Shown here one piece after another: positions 35,043 to 44,173 of a DNA stretch of 64,000 bases (the stretch's first letter is position 1; the number at the start of each line of letters is the position of its first letter). Both the position numbers and the translations under genes were made by a program. The stretch is from JAUIET01 sp964352475 (GTDB lineage: Bacteria; Pseudomonadota; Gammaproteobacteria; Pseudomonadales; JAUIET01): contig CAYGSL010000003.1 in the NCBI GenBank assembly GCA_964352475.1, forward strand, positions 1-64,000. Reading direction: 5' to 3'. The notes beneath the pieces were generated by a model. It was not told where the DNA came from, searched no databases, and worked only from the letters and a program-made list of their open reading frames with translations.

Positions 35043-35990
35043 CTAGTGTCTAGCCGCGGCAATAAAATCGGCGATTTCGCCTGTGCTTGGCGGCGAGCAA
35101 CCGGCACGTGTTACGTTGATAGCCGCCGCAGCACAGGCATAATCAACGGCCACGCGCAACTCGTCCAAATCAACACTACTTGCTGCGTCGGAAAGTTTGT
35201 TATCGCGGTAAAGACACGCCAGAAACGCTGCATGGAAGGTATCTCCCGCACCCACAGTGTCGACTACGTCCTCTACCCGGTAGGCATTGTTGCCGAAACA
35301 ACCCTCGCTGCCGTACAGCAACGCGCCACCGTCGCCCTGGGTTAACACGAGCATGCCACCCCCCATTTCTGCATAGAGACGCTCGGCACTGCGCAGTACG
35401 TCAGTATCCAGACCAAAAGCGGCTATATCTTCGTCGCTGGCTTTAACTATATCGGCCAGTGGCAGCAATGAACGCACACCGTCGAGGTATTTCTGCTCAT
35501 CAATACTCGCTCGCAAACGAATATTGATGTCTATACTCACCAACACCCCACGCTTTCTAAGTTCGGCAAACACCTGGCGTATCTTTGGTAGCTGACTGGG
35601 CGTTATTGCCAGCGAGCCCGTGTGAAACACCGTCACGTCGTGTGGCAAATTCTCTACAATTTCTTCGTACGAAGTGTCTTTGTCGGCAATGCCTTCTCGG
35701 TACAGGCGATAGCTTGCCTGTCCTTCAGCGTTCAATGTGACCAAGGCCAGCGATGTTGGCCAGAGCGAGCGGCGCGCCAGGGGCAAGCGCACACCAGCCT
35801 CACGCAAGGACAATCTCAGCTGCTCACCAAAACTGTCGTCCGACAACGAAGACAAGTAACTAACATCAACACCTTGTCGCGCAAGCCCCACGGCAACATT
35901 GTAAGGAGAGCCCCCGAGGTGCGGGCGATAACTACCGTCTTCACTGCCAATAAAATCGATCAAAGCCTCACCTAGCACAGCGATACTCAT
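35043..35990 (-). CDS. Fructokinase (PfkB family)
   Basis: Phosphorylates fructose with ATP in the cytosol. The 315-residue product has the PfkB N-terminal signature LGGSPYNVAVGLARQGVDVS and the C-terminal signature DTVGAGDTFHAAFLAC with the catalytic Asp. The N-terminus VLGEALIDFIGSEDG is typical of bacterial fructokinases. It overlaps the transporter stop by four bases. With the GH68 enzyme and transporter it completes sucrose use: uptake, cleavage, fructose phosphorylation. Specificity for fructose is inferred from this context. Confidence 0.9.
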   Translation of the reverse strand: MSIAVLGEALIDFIGSEDGSYRPHLGGSPYNVAVGLARQGVDVSYLSSLSDDSFGEQLRLSLREAGVRLPLARRSLWPTSLALVTLNAEGQASYRLYREGIADKDTSYEEIVENLPHDVTVFHTGSLAITPSQLPKIRQVFAELRKRGVLVSIDINIRLRASIDEQKYLDGVRSLLPLADIVKASDEDIAAFGLDTDVLRSAERLYAEMGGGMLVLTQGDGGALLYGSEGCFGNNAYRVEDVVDTVGAGDTFHAAFLACLYRDNKLSDAASSVDLDELRVAVDYACAAAAINVTRAGCSPPSTGEIADFIAAARH

Positions 35991-37411
35991 GCGCCCCGCT
36001 CCGTAACCGGCTTGTGCCCTTCACCGTCAATCAAGTGCGCGCCACGGCGCTCTTGCAACTCAGCTTCAACTTGCTGCAGCGTTGCGCGATTGATTTGGTA
36101 GAAAAACATCAACAGACCGCCTGCCAGGAAGAATACGGCAGGCAACATATTAAACATCAATTGAATACCGCCTAGCGCGACTTCAGTTTGCGCCTCATTC
36201 GCCACGAATCCGTACCATGCAAGCATAAATCCGGGCAAAGCCGCGCCTATGGCGGAACCGAACTTAAGCGAAAACATCGAGGCGGAGACCGTCAAGCCAG
36301 CTGTTTGCTTGCCAGATTGCCACTCACCATATTCAGCACAATCGGTGTACATCGAAAACATCAAAGTAATGCTCACGCCAAACGTAGCAATGCCCAAACT
36401 GTGCACCAGCACAATCAGCGCGTACTGCTCGGCGGGTATTAGATAACACATGCTTAGCAGCAGTGCGTGCAACACCCCCATCGCTACCATTAAGTGATGC
36501 TTCTCAAACCGGGATGCCAGCATCGGCGTGTACAAAGCACCTATTAATTGCCCGATCAATCCGCAGGACGTCAGGATGGCAATCTTATCGAAAATCCAGA
36601 AAACACTGGTGCCGTCGTCTCCCAGATAGTACTTCATGTAAAACACGATGGACGCAAAGCGCGTGTTCAGGCCGATCACGATCAGAATTCCCGTAACACC
36701 CAGAATGACCCAGGATTTATTACTAAACAGTACGGAGAAATCCTCTCCAATACTGGAATTGTGTTGCTTGGCTTGAATACGCTCGCGCGTAGTCGCAAAG
36801 GTAATCCAGAAGATCAGTACCGATAGCACCGCAAACAGGATGATAGTCAGGCGAAAACCCAGCAACTCATCGCCACCACCCAATAAACTCACTAACGGTG
36901 TGGCAAATGCGCCAACACACAGTGTGCCTAGCGATGCAAAAACAAAGCGGAATTGAGTCGCCTTAGTCCGCTCTTCGGCAACAGGCGAAATCACTGCAAG
37001 CAATGCGGAGTAAGGTACATTGATGGCTGTGTAGGCCAACATCACCAGTGTGTAGGTGACATAGGCATAGATCAACTTGCCAAGATCGGACAGCTCTGGG
37101 CCCATAAAAAGCAAATAACCCAAGCCCGCATACGGTATAGCCATCCATAGCAGGTATGGACGATATCTGCCCCATTTGCTACTGGTTCGATCAGCGATCA
37201 ATCCCATGGCCGGGTCACTGATGGCATCAATGATTTTAGTCACCAGCAACATGGTGGCCGCCGCTGCAGGCGAGATGCCGAACACGTCGGTATAGTAATA
37301 GAGCAGAAACAGACCAAAAAAGCCCATGTAAAAGTTCGACGCCATATCGCCGAGGCCGTAACCGACTTTTTCCTTAAACGACAGGGGGTGCGTATCTGTT
37401 GTATTGTTCAT
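35987..37411 (-). CDS. GPH-family (MFS) sugar:cation symporter
   Basis: Inner-membrane transporter of about 474 residues with 12 predicted hydrophobic segments. Family features are FKEKVGYGLGDMASNFY at the N-terminus, DAISDPAMGLIADRTSSKWG between segments 2 and 3, and MFSMYTDCAEYGEWQSGKQT in the second half. These place it in the glycoside-pentoside-hexuronide:cation symporters. ATG 37411 is chosen because it starts the conserved N-terminus; an upstream start would run into the promoter. It is first in the operon and controlled by operators at 37451-37491. Sucrose is the inferred substrate. Confidence 0.92.
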   Translation of the reverse strand: MNNTTDTHPLSFKEKVGYGLGDMASNFYMGFFGLFLLYYYTDVFGISPAAAATMLLVTKIIDAISDPAMGLIADRTSSKWGRYRPYLLWMAIPYAGLGYLLFMGPELSDLGKLIYAYVTYTLVMLAYTAINVPYSALLAVISPVAEERTKATQFRFVFASLGTLCVGAFATPLVSLLGGGDELLGFRLTIILFAVLSVLIFWITFATTRERIQAKQHNSSIGEDFSVLFSNKSWVILGVTGILIVIGLNTRFASIVFYMKYYLGDDGTSVFWIFDKIAILTSCGLIGQLIGALYTPMLASRFEKHHLMVAMGVLHALLLSMCYLIPAEQYALIVLVHSLGIATFGVSITLMFSMYTDCAEYGEWQSGKQTAGLTVSASMFSLKFGSAIGAALPGFMLAWYGFVANEAQTEVALGGIQLMFNMLPAVFFLAGGLLMFFYQINRATLQQVEAELQERRGAHLIDGEGHKPVTERGA

Positions 37412-37436
37412 GGCAAACTCACTTGCAAGCTGAGAA

Positions 37437-37465
37437 AGCTTACGTAGTACTGCAATCGATTGCAA
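37437..37465 (-). promoter_or_regulatory. Promoter of the sugar operon overlapping an operator
   Basis: On the minus strand TTGCAA (37460-37465) and TAAGCT (37437-37442) are 17 bases apart. The operator at 37451-37464 covers the -35 and upstream spacer, the same geometry as at the TonB receptor promoter. Confidence 0.55.
37451..37464. promoter_or_regulatory. LacI-family operator O3 of the sugar operon
   Basis: Perfect TGCAATCGATTGCA palindrome between the divergent transporter and regulator genes. Confidence 0.88.
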
Positions 37466-37477
37466 ACGAATAATTTA

Positions 37478-37491
37478 TGCAATCGATTGTT
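37478..37491. promoter_or_regulatory. LacI-family operator O4 of the sugar operon
   Basis: TGCAATCGATTGTT, matching the palindrome at 12 of 14 positions. It lies 27 bases centre to centre from O3 and may also affect the divergent regulator gene. Confidence 0.8.
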
Positions 37492-37610
37492 TTTTCTCAA
37501 GTGGTTGTTTTAAATAGATAAATATCTTATTTCAATAGGCATAATCCAGCGGTGCAACCAAGGGTTGCATCCATTATACTAGGTCTATATTTCCGCTGAA
37601 CGATACTAGC

Positions 37611-38645
37611 TTGAGCAACAAGAAACAGAAAAAGGTACTAAACCTGCAGGACCTGGCTGATCTGGCCGGCGTGTCCCGCGCTACCGCGTCGCGGGCACTC
37701 AGTGACAGCCCGCTGATTAGCAGTAAAACCAAGGACAAGCTGCGGGCGCTGGCAAAGAAGCACAACTACACAGTGAACAGTCGCGCGCGCGACTTTCGTT
37801 TACAGCGAACTGGCATCATCGCTGTGATATTCATGCTGGACATCGAGTCTGAACAACATATGTCCGACCCGTTTTTCCTGGACATGCTGGGCGGTGTGGC
37901 CGACGCATTGGCGGAAAATGATTACGATTTGCTGCTCACTCACGCTCCCATCGTTGACGTACTGGACTTGCGCAATAGCCGTGCTATCCAGCAGTCCGAC
38001 GGTGTCATTGTTATCGGCCAGGGTGAGCAGCATCAACAGTTAAAGGAGTTGGCAGCGGACGACAGAAACATTGTCGTGTGGGGCTACCCGGTAGCTGACA
38101 AGAATTACGTGGTCGTGGGCGGCGACAACTTTACGGGGGGGTACGAAGCGGCCAAGCACCTTCTACATCAAAACAGGCGCAAGATTGCATTCTTCGGTAA
38201 AACCGACAACCCTGAGAATGCGGCGCGCTATGAAGGCTATGTAAAAGCACATACTGAATTCGGCTTGGAGACAGACCCACAACTAAAACTGGACATTCCT
38301 TTTAGCGTTAAACTGGCGCAGGAAGCTCTGGTACACGCGATGCAAGACGGCCTGGACATCGACGCCGTGGTTTGCGCGGCTGACGTGATGGCACTAGCCA
38401 CCATTTCCACCTTGCAGACGCTAGGCAAAAAAGTCCCTAACGATATAGCCGTTGTGGGTTATGATGATATAAGTCTGGCTACATACAGCAACCCACCGCT
38501 CACCACTGTTCGTCAAAATATTCATTGGGCGGGCAAGGTGTTGGTAGACTCGGTATTGGGATTGATCAATGGCGAGCAGGTGCCTGACACAATGCTCGCG
38601 ACGGAGTTGGTGGTTCGGAGAAGCAGTGGTGTTGATGAAACTTAG
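37611..38645 (+). CDS. LacI-family transcriptional repressor of the sucrose locus
   Basis: LacI/GalR regulator of 344 residues. The N-terminal helix-turn-helix is LQDLADLAGVSRATASRALS (residues 12-31), with the hinge helix near residue 55. A periplasmic-binding-protein-like effector domain follows, with DGVIVIGQGEQ, DIDAVVCAADVMAL and DIAVVGYDDISLATYSNPPL. The start is TTG at 37611; no ATG precedes the HTH. It is divergent from the transporter, with two operators between them, so autoregulation is possible. The regulated genes suggest a sucrose- or fructoside-responsive repressor. Confidence 0.92.
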   Translation: MSNKKQKKVLNLQDLADLAGVSRATASRALSDSPLISSKTKDKLRALAKKHNYTVNSRARDFRLQRTGIIAVIFMLDIESEQHMSDPFFLDMLGGVADALAENDYDLLLTHAPIVDVLDLRNSRAIQQSDGVIVIGQGEQHQQLKELAADDRNIVVWGYPVADKNYVVVGGDNFTGGYEAAKHLLHQNRRKIAFFGKTDNPENAARYEGYVKAHTEFGLETDPQLKLDIPFSVKLAQEALVHAMQDGLDIDAVVCAADVMALATISTLQTLGKKVPNDIAVVGYDDISLATYSNPPLTTVRQNIHWAGKVLVDSVLGLINGEQVPDTMLATELVVRRSSGVDET

Positions 38646-38959
38646 CAGCTGGCTTGATCATCGACTGCTGGCTCTCATTTAAATTTGCCTGAAAGTTAAT
38701 GCCTTGATTTAGGCAATGAAGCAAGTATCTGTTTGAGAAACTGATAGGGGGACCTCGAAAACACCAACAGTAGGTCCTTTAGGGAAGCCCGCATGGACGC
38801 TGCACATGGAGGTGCAAGTGTCACGGGAGGCAGGATGCCGGGAGCGACTGGGTTTAAAGCTGTCTCGAGAGCATAGCGAGTGCTTTGGGTCCGGCGCGTC
38901 CCGTGAGTTGACCCTCTCTTAATCGCCGGTCTTGATGCCAACTCAGAACTGGCCAAGTT
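38646..38959. other. Intergenic region between convergent lacI-type and ABC-F genes
   Basis: This 314-base gap holds a composite repeat (38760-38936, listed separately). Before it lies only a small hairpin, GCCT/AGGC around 38701-38714. No open frame here looks coding. Confidence 0.6.
38760..38936. repeat. Composite dispersed repeat, copy C
   Basis: The left part (38761-38796) matches copy D at 32 of 36 bases. The right end, CGCCGGTCTTGAT (38924-38936), is the inverted form of the left border of copy B. Inside, TGCAC/GTGCA flanks ATGGAG, and TCACGGGA (38821) pairs with TCCCGTGA (38899). It therefore links the two repeat types seen in this window. It lies between convergent genes. Confidence 0.7.
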
Positions 38960-40882
38960 CTAACCTTCTAACAAATCCTCCAACTCCTGCTGTAACTCCA
39001 GCCACTGCTCTTCCAGCTCCCCATGCTGCTGACTTTGCTTCGCCTGATCAAACAACACATCGTCAAGCTCGGTTTTATTTTCAGCTTCATAGAGACTGGA
39101 ATCAGCAAGTCTTTCCTCAAGTTCGGTCATACGCTGTTGGCATTCTGCTAATTTACGCTCAATTCGCGTGATCGATTTTTTCAGCGGCTGTAGCTTGGCG
39201 CGGCTGGCCGCCGAGGCCTTACGCTGCTCCTTACGATTAGCGTCTTTGCTGTCGGTGTTGACATCACTGACTGTTACCGGGGGATTCTGTTCTTCCGGTT
39301 GAGCAGAAACAGACTCTCTGTTTAACACCCACTTTTGATACGCCGCAATATCGTCTTTGTATTCGTCTACACAGCCATCATGAACCAACAATAACTCATC
39401 AACCGTATTGCCAAGCAAGTGACGGTCGTGGGTAACCAAAACGACAGCGCCGGTAAACGCTTGCAAAGCCACCGTCAGGGCGTGGCGCATTTCAAGGTCT
39501 AGATGGTTTGTGGGTTCGTCCATAATCAACAGGTTAGGACGCTGCCACACAGTGATGGCCAATGCCAGACGGGCTTTCTCGCCCCCTGAGAAATCGCGAA
39601 TTTCGGAACTGGCCACACTGCCGTGGAAATTAAAGCCGCCCAGAAAATCATAAATTTCCTGTTCTCTAGCTTGCGGGCTCAAACGCTGCAGGTGTAACGC
39701 CGGGCTGGCTTCCAGATCCAGAGCTTCCAGTTGATGCTGATCGAAGTAGCCTATTTGGCAATGGGCGCCTTCCACACGGTCACCAGATAGCAGCTCTTGC
39801 AAGCCTGTCAGCGACTTAAGCAAGGTCGATTTACCCGCTCCATTCTTGCCAAGCAAACCGATTCGCGCGCCAGCATGCACCTGGAGATTGACAGTGTTCA
39901 GAACAGACACGTCTCCGTAACCCAGATTCGCTCGATTCAAAGACAATATTGGATCACTGGCTCGCTTTGGCTCTGGAAAACGGAACCGAAACGGAGAATC
40001 AATATGCGCTGGTGCAATACTCTGCATGCGCTCCAGTTCTTTCAGTCTGCTTTGAGCTTGTTTCGCTTTAGTCGCTTTGTAGCGAAAGCGTCGCACAAAC
40101 TCATCAATTTCCCCAATACGTCGCTGCTGCTTCTCGAACGCAGCCTGCTGCTGCGCCAGGCGCTCAGCACGCTGCAGTTCAAATGACGAATAATTGCCGC
40201 GATACTGCGTAATGGATTTATGCTCCAGATGCAGTACCTGCTGGCAACACGCGTCGATGAATTCCCTGTCATGCGAAATCAGCAGCATAGTGCCCTGATA
40301 ATTTTGCAACCACTGCTGAAGCCAAAAACTGGCGTCCAGATCAAGATGGTTGGTTGGCTCGTCCAGCAGCAATAAATCGGATGGTGTCATCAGAGCCTTG
40401 GCAAGATTTAAACGAATACGCCAGCCACCAGAGAAATCGCTTACCTTGCGGTGTTGATCGCCTTGCTCAAAACCCAGGCCCAGCAACAACACCTCGGCTC
40501 GATGCGCTATGTCATAGCCATTGAGCTCGTCCAGCTCGCTGTATAGAACGCTGGCACGCTCATAGTCTTCTTGTGCTTCAGCCTGTTCCAGTTGTTGACG
40601 AACCGCAAACACTTCACTGTCGCCGGCTATCACGTATTCCAGGGCCGGCATATCGCTGGCTTCGACTTCTTGCGCCATGCACGCCAGGCGCATCCCTTTT
40701 ATACCTTCAATATGCCCGGTGTCTGCCTGCAGTTCTCCCAACAGCAATGCAAACAGGCTTGATTTCCCCGAACCGTTTGCGCCTATCAGTGCCAATCGCT
40801 GGCCAGGCTGGATGGTCACGCTGGTGTCTTGCAGCAAAAGCTTCGCACCGCGTCGCAGACCAAGGTCACGAAAGATAATCAT
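38960..40882 (-). CDS. yheS: ABC-F family ATPase (YheS type)
   Basis: Cytosolic ABC-F protein of 640 residues with two ATPase domains and no membrane segments. The first Walker A is GANGSGKS (34-41), and the first signature and Walker B read FSGGWRIRLNLAKAL and LLLLDEPTNHLDL. The second set is GKNGAGKST, FSGGEKARLAL and LLIMDEPTNHLDL. A charged linker between domains (FEKQQRRIGEIDEFVRRF) and a C-terminal coiled coil (ITRIERKLAECQQRMTELEE) are typical of the Uup/YheS branch. ABC-F proteins act on the ribosomal E-site and relieve translation stalls. Confidence 0.9.
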   Translation of the reverse strand: MIIFRDLGLRRGAKLLLQDTSVTIQPGQRLALIGANGSGKSSLFALLLGELQADTGHIEGIKGMRLACMAQEVEASDMPALEYVIAGDSEVFAVRQQLEQAEAQEDYERASVLYSELDELNGYDIAHRAEVLLLGLGFEQGDQHRKVSDFSGGWRIRLNLAKALMTPSDLLLLDEPTNHLDLDASFWLQQWLQNYQGTMLLISHDREFIDACCQQVLHLEHKSITQYRGNYSSFELQRAERLAQQQAAFEKQQRRIGEIDEFVRRFRYKATKAKQAQSRLKELERMQSIAPAHIDSPFRFRFPEPKRASDPILSLNRANLGYGDVSVLNTVNLQVHAGARIGLLGKNGAGKSTLLKSLTGLQELLSGDRVEGAHCQIGYFDQHQLEALDLEASPALHLQRLSPQAREQEIYDFLGGFNFHGSVASSEIRDFSGGEKARLALAITVWQRPNLLIMDEPTNHLDLEMRHALTVALQAFTGAVVLVTHDRHLLGNTVDELLLVHDGCVDEYKDDIAAYQKWVLNRESVSAQPEEQNPPVTVSDVNTDSKDANRKEQRKASAASRAKLQPLKKSITRIERKLAECQQRMTELEERLADSSLYEAENKTELDDVLFDQAKQSQQHGELEEQWLELQQELEDLLEG

Positions 40883-41050
40883 TCGCTGACACCCGGTAAC
40901 CGTGCATTGTGTATAGACAACATAGTCATCGCGATTAAATCAGTACTTTCCATTTGTTAAGCAAGCATCAACAGAGCACATCAAATAGGGTAATCTACAG
41001 CTAATGCCGCGGCTCGACTGGGCGCGCATGATAACAACTCTGGTACCAGC

Positions 41051-42211
41051 ATGCGAAAAATACGAATGGGAATGGTCGGCGGCGGTGAAGGCGCGTTTAT
41101 CGGTGCCGTTCACCGTATTGCAGCCAATATTGACGGCCAGATAGAGCTGGTATGTGGCGCGTTTTGCAGTGACGCCGAGCGCAGCGTGCAATCAGGCAAG
41201 GCACTTTACCTGCCAGAATCGCGCTGCTACCCCGATTATCAAACCATGATTGCTGCTGAAGCAGCGCTTAATGGTGATCAACGTATGGATTTCGTGGCGA
41301 TTGTCACCCCCAATCATTTGCACTTCCCTGTCGCCAAGCTCGCGCTGGAAAACGGTTTCCATGTGATGTCGGACAAGCCCGCAACCTTCAGTTTGCAAGA
41401 AGCGCTCGCCCTCAGGGAAGTCGTGCAAACCCGGCAGTTGCTGTATGGACTTACTCATACGTACACCGGCTACCCCATGGTGAAAGAAGCCCGGCAACAA
41501 ATTGCGTCGGGGAATTTGGGTACCATCCGCAAAGTAGTCGTTGAATACCCGCAAGGTTGGCTGGCCGCCAAAGAAGAGGATAACTCGGATAACAAGCAGG
41601 CGGCGTGGCGTCTGGACCCACAGCAAGCAGGTGTGAGTTCCTGCATGGGTGATATAGGAGTACACGCGGCGAATCTGGCAGAATACGTGTGCAACATAAA
41701 GATAAACCAGCTATGCGCCGATCTCACGTCATTTGTAGACGGTCGCGAGCTTGATGACGATGGCTCTATTTTGCTTCGCTTTGACAATGGCGCGCGGGGG
41801 GTATTAATGGCCAGTCAAATTTCCGTAGGTGAAGAGAACGGCTTGCGAATTCGCGCCTATGGCGAACTGGGCGGCCTGGAGTGGTCTCAACAAGAGCCCA
41901 ACAGTCTGGTTCTTAAATGGAACGACAAGCCCATGCAGATACTGCGCACCTCGGGTGTGGGTGTTGGTGAACTAGCAATGGCGAATTCGCGCACACCTGG
42001 TGGCCATCCGGAGGGCTACCTGGAAGCGTTCGCCAATCATTATCGAAACTTTGCGGCCCAAATCAGCGCACGACTTGCCGACGAAGCACCCGATGATATT
42101 GCCGCCGACGTACCCAATGTTACAGATGCAGTACGCGGTATGGCATTCATAGAGCACGCGGTTAAGGCCAGTGCATCTGACCAAAAATGGCATGAGCTGC
42201 CCGATTACTAA
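41051..42211 (+). CDS. Gfo/Idh/MocA-family NAD(P)-dependent oxidoreductase
   Basis: Two-domain sugar or inositol dehydrogenase of 386 residues. The N-terminal Rossmann fold starts MGMVGGGEGAFIGAVHR, with VTPNHLHFPVAKLALENG and MSDKPATFSL (the family DKP/EKP lysine). The C-terminal domain contains RGVLMASQISVGEENGL. It is the first gene of a five-gene operon and is followed 41 bases later by an isomerase/epimerase-like protein. In several systems such pairs oxidise a glycoside to a 3-keto form that the partner cleaves or isomerises. The substrate here is unknown. Confidence 0.88.
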   Translation: MRKIRMGMVGGGEGAFIGAVHRIAANIDGQIELVCGAFCSDAERSVQSGKALYLPESRCYPDYQTMIAAEAALNGDQRMDFVAIVTPNHLHFPVAKLALENGFHVMSDKPATFSLQEALALREVVQTRQLLYGLTHTYTGYPMVKEARQQIASGNLGTIRKVVVEYPQGWLAAKEEDNSDNKQAAWRLDPQQAGVSSCMGDIGVHAANLAEYVCNIKINQLCADLTSFVDGRELDDDGSILLRFDNGARGVLMASQISVGEENGLRIRAYGELGGLEWSQQEPNSLVLKWNDKPMQILRTSGVGVGELAMANSRTPGGHPEGYLEAFANHYRNFAAQISARLADEAPDDIAADVPNVTDAVRGMAFIEHAVKASASDQKWHELPDY

Positions 42212-42252
42212 TCTTATTAGAACGGCAGCACTCACACTGTCAGGAGAACACT

Positions 42253-43299
42253 ATGAAAGGTCCCGCAATATTTCTTGCGCAATTTGTCGGCTCCGAAGAG
42301 CCTTTTAATAGCTTCCCAAGCATCTGCAAATGGGCCGGCGAACTAGGCTACAAAGGCATACAGATACCTACCTGGGAAGCCAGTTTGATTGACCTCAAAC
42401 AAGCTGCCGAAAGTAAAACGTATTGCGAAGAGCTGCAAGGAATTGCGGCAGAGCATGGATTGGAAATTTCCGAGCTATCGACACACCTGCAGGGACAATT
42501 AGTGGCAGTCGCACCTGCATTTGATGACTTATTTGACGGCTTTGCCGACGAATCGGTTCGTGGAAACCCCAAAGCGCGGCAGCAGTGGGCAAGCGAGCAA
42601 TTGATACTTGCGGCAAAAGCCAGTCAAAACCTGGGCCTAAGCGCGCACGCAACATTCTCCGGTGCGTTGCTGTGGCACACGTTTTATCCATGGCCAGCCC
42701 GACCCGCCGGCTTAGTGGAAACTGGTTTCGAAGAACTGGGTAAACGCTGGACACCCATATTGAACGCATTTGACGACGCTGGCGTTGACTTATGCTATGA
42801 AATTCACCCTGGGGAAGACTTGCACGATGGAGCAACGTTTGAACGTTTTCTTGCGGAAGTAAACGATCACCCAAGGGCGAACATTCTCTATGACCCAAGC
42901 CATTTCGTGTTGCAACAGTTGGATTACCTGGCGTTTATCGATATTTACCATGAACGTATCAAGGCGTTTCATGTAAAAGACGCCGAATTCAACCCGAACG
43001 GTCGAAGCGGTGTGTACGGCGGTTTCCAACCCTGGGTAGACCGCCCAGGGCGTTTTCGCTCTACCGGTGATGGCCAGGTGGATTTTATTTCCATCTTCAG
43101 TAAATTTGCACAGTATGGCTACGACGGATGGGCAGTGATCGAATGGGAATGCTGTCTCAAACACCCTGAGCAAGGTGCGGCAGAAGGTGCACCTTTTATC
43201 GAACACCATATGATCCAGACCACTGACAAAGCCTTTGACGATTTTGCCCACTCCGGTACTGATGATGCTGCCAATCGTCGACTATTAGGCATCGAATAG
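42253..43299 (+). CDS. Sugar phosphate isomerase/epimerase-like TIM-barrel protein
   Basis: Xylose-isomerase-like barrel of 348 residues. Metal ligands are seen in YEIHPGEDLHDG, LYDPSHFVLQQLDYLAF, KAFHVKDAEF and VIEWECC. The segment HATFSGALLWHTFYPWPARP marks a subfamily often found next to Gfo/Idh dehydrogenases. AGGAGAA precedes the ATG, suggesting good translation. Reactions in the family include isomerisation, epimerisation and lyase cleavage of keto-sugars, so the exact step is open. The next gene starts five bases after its stop. Confidence 0.87.
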   Translation: MKGPAIFLAQFVGSEEPFNSFPSICKWAGELGYKGIQIPTWEASLIDLKQAAESKTYCEELQGIAAEHGLEISELSTHLQGQLVAVAPAFDDLFDGFADESVRGNPKARQQWASEQLILAAKASQNLGLSAHATFSGALLWHTFYPWPARPAGLVETGFEELGKRWTPILNAFDDAGVDLCYEIHPGEDLHDGATFERFLAEVNDHPRANILYDPSHFVLQQLDYLAFIDIYHERIKAFHVKDAEFNPNGRSGVYGGFQPWVDRPGRFRSTGDGQVDFISIFSKFAQYGYDGWAVIEWECCLKHPEQGAAEGAPFIEHHMIQTTDKAFDDFAHSGTDDAANRRLLGIE

Positions 43300-43304
43300 C
43301 GTCA

Positions 43305-44168
43305 ATGATTGAGAGCCACTATAACAATGCCGATGGCAGCCCTAAGGCAGATGCCGCTGAATTGCGTGCATTGAGAATACAAAACTCCGCAAATAAACAC
43401 GGTGTCAGCGAACACGATCTGCGGTCGTTGATGGATCAGGTGAATTGCAAGGGTTACGTGGTGATTCCAGAGCTTGTTTCAGCGTCCGATATGCTTGCGA
43501 TTAAAACCGAAGTTGGGCCTCTGCTAACCCACGATGGTCGAACAGAATTCGAAGGCTTTAAAACGCGCCGTATCTATTCCGTTTTCGAAAAAACTCTGGC
43601 TCTAAATCCATTGGTCGAACACCCTCTTATTCTTGCTTTGCTAGACCAGGTGCTACAAGACAATTACCTGCTGTCGCAAGTTCAGGCCATTAACGTTCTG
43701 CCCGGCGAAATAGCGCAGCCCTTGCATCACGATGACGGATTCTATCCGCTGCAGCGGCCACGAGCGCCTATTAGCGCTGCCACAATATGGGCAATAGACG
43801 ACTTCACGCAAGACAACGGTGCGACCCGCGTAATTCCTGCAAGCCATCGCTGGGATGGCCAGCACCCGGGCGATGGAAGCGAGCACGAACTGCTGCCCGC
43901 TGCTATGCCCTCAGGATCCGTTATTTTCTTCCTGGGCACACTCTGGCACGGTGCGGGCCCAAACAATAGTGATTCTGCCAGAATGGCCGCAACTGCCCAA
44001 TATTGCGAACCGTGGGCCAGACAGCAGGAAAACTACAGCCTCGCGATTTCCAGGGAGCGTGCAAAATTGTGCAGTGAGACCATTCAAGGCATGCTGGGTT
44101 ACAGCATGCTGTTTCCATTTATTGGCTTTGTGAATGGGCGCGACCCCAAGCGGCTCTTACGGGACTAG
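43305..44168 (+). CDS. Phytanoyl-CoA dioxygenase (PhyH)-family Fe(II)/2-oxoglutarate oxygenase
   Basis: Cupin-fold oxygenase of 287 residues. The facial-triad motif lies in QPLHHDDGFYPL (His141-x-Asp143) and the distal ligand is His215 in GTLWHGAGPN, with a following Arg for 2-oxoglutarate. DFTQDNGATRVIPASHRW is characteristic of PhyH proteins. It hydroxylates an organic substrate using O2 and 2-oxoglutarate. It lies between the isomerase-like gene and the Rieske oxygenase, five bases from each, so all probably act on one compound. No clear ribosome-binding site precedes the ATG, so coupling with the upstream gene is likely. Confidence 0.87.
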   Translation: MIESHYNNADGSPKADAAELRALRIQNSANKHGVSEHDLRSLMDQVNCKGYVVIPELVSASDMLAIKTEVGPLLTHDGRTEFEGFKTRRIYSVFEKTLALNPLVEHPLILALLDQVLQDNYLLSQVQAINVLPGEIAQPLHHDDGFYPLQRPRAPISAATIWAIDDFTQDNGATRVIPASHRWDGQHPGDGSEHELLPAAMPSGSVIFFLGTLWHGAGPNNSDSARMAATAQYCEPWARQQENYSLAISRERAKLCSETIQGMLGYSMLFPFIGFVNGRDPKRLLRD

Positions 44169-44173
44169 CAAAC

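Noticed and set aside
34991..35107. N-terminal extension of the GH68 gene
   Set aside because: It overlaps fructokinase and has no GH68 similarity; ATG 34990 starts the recognisable domain.
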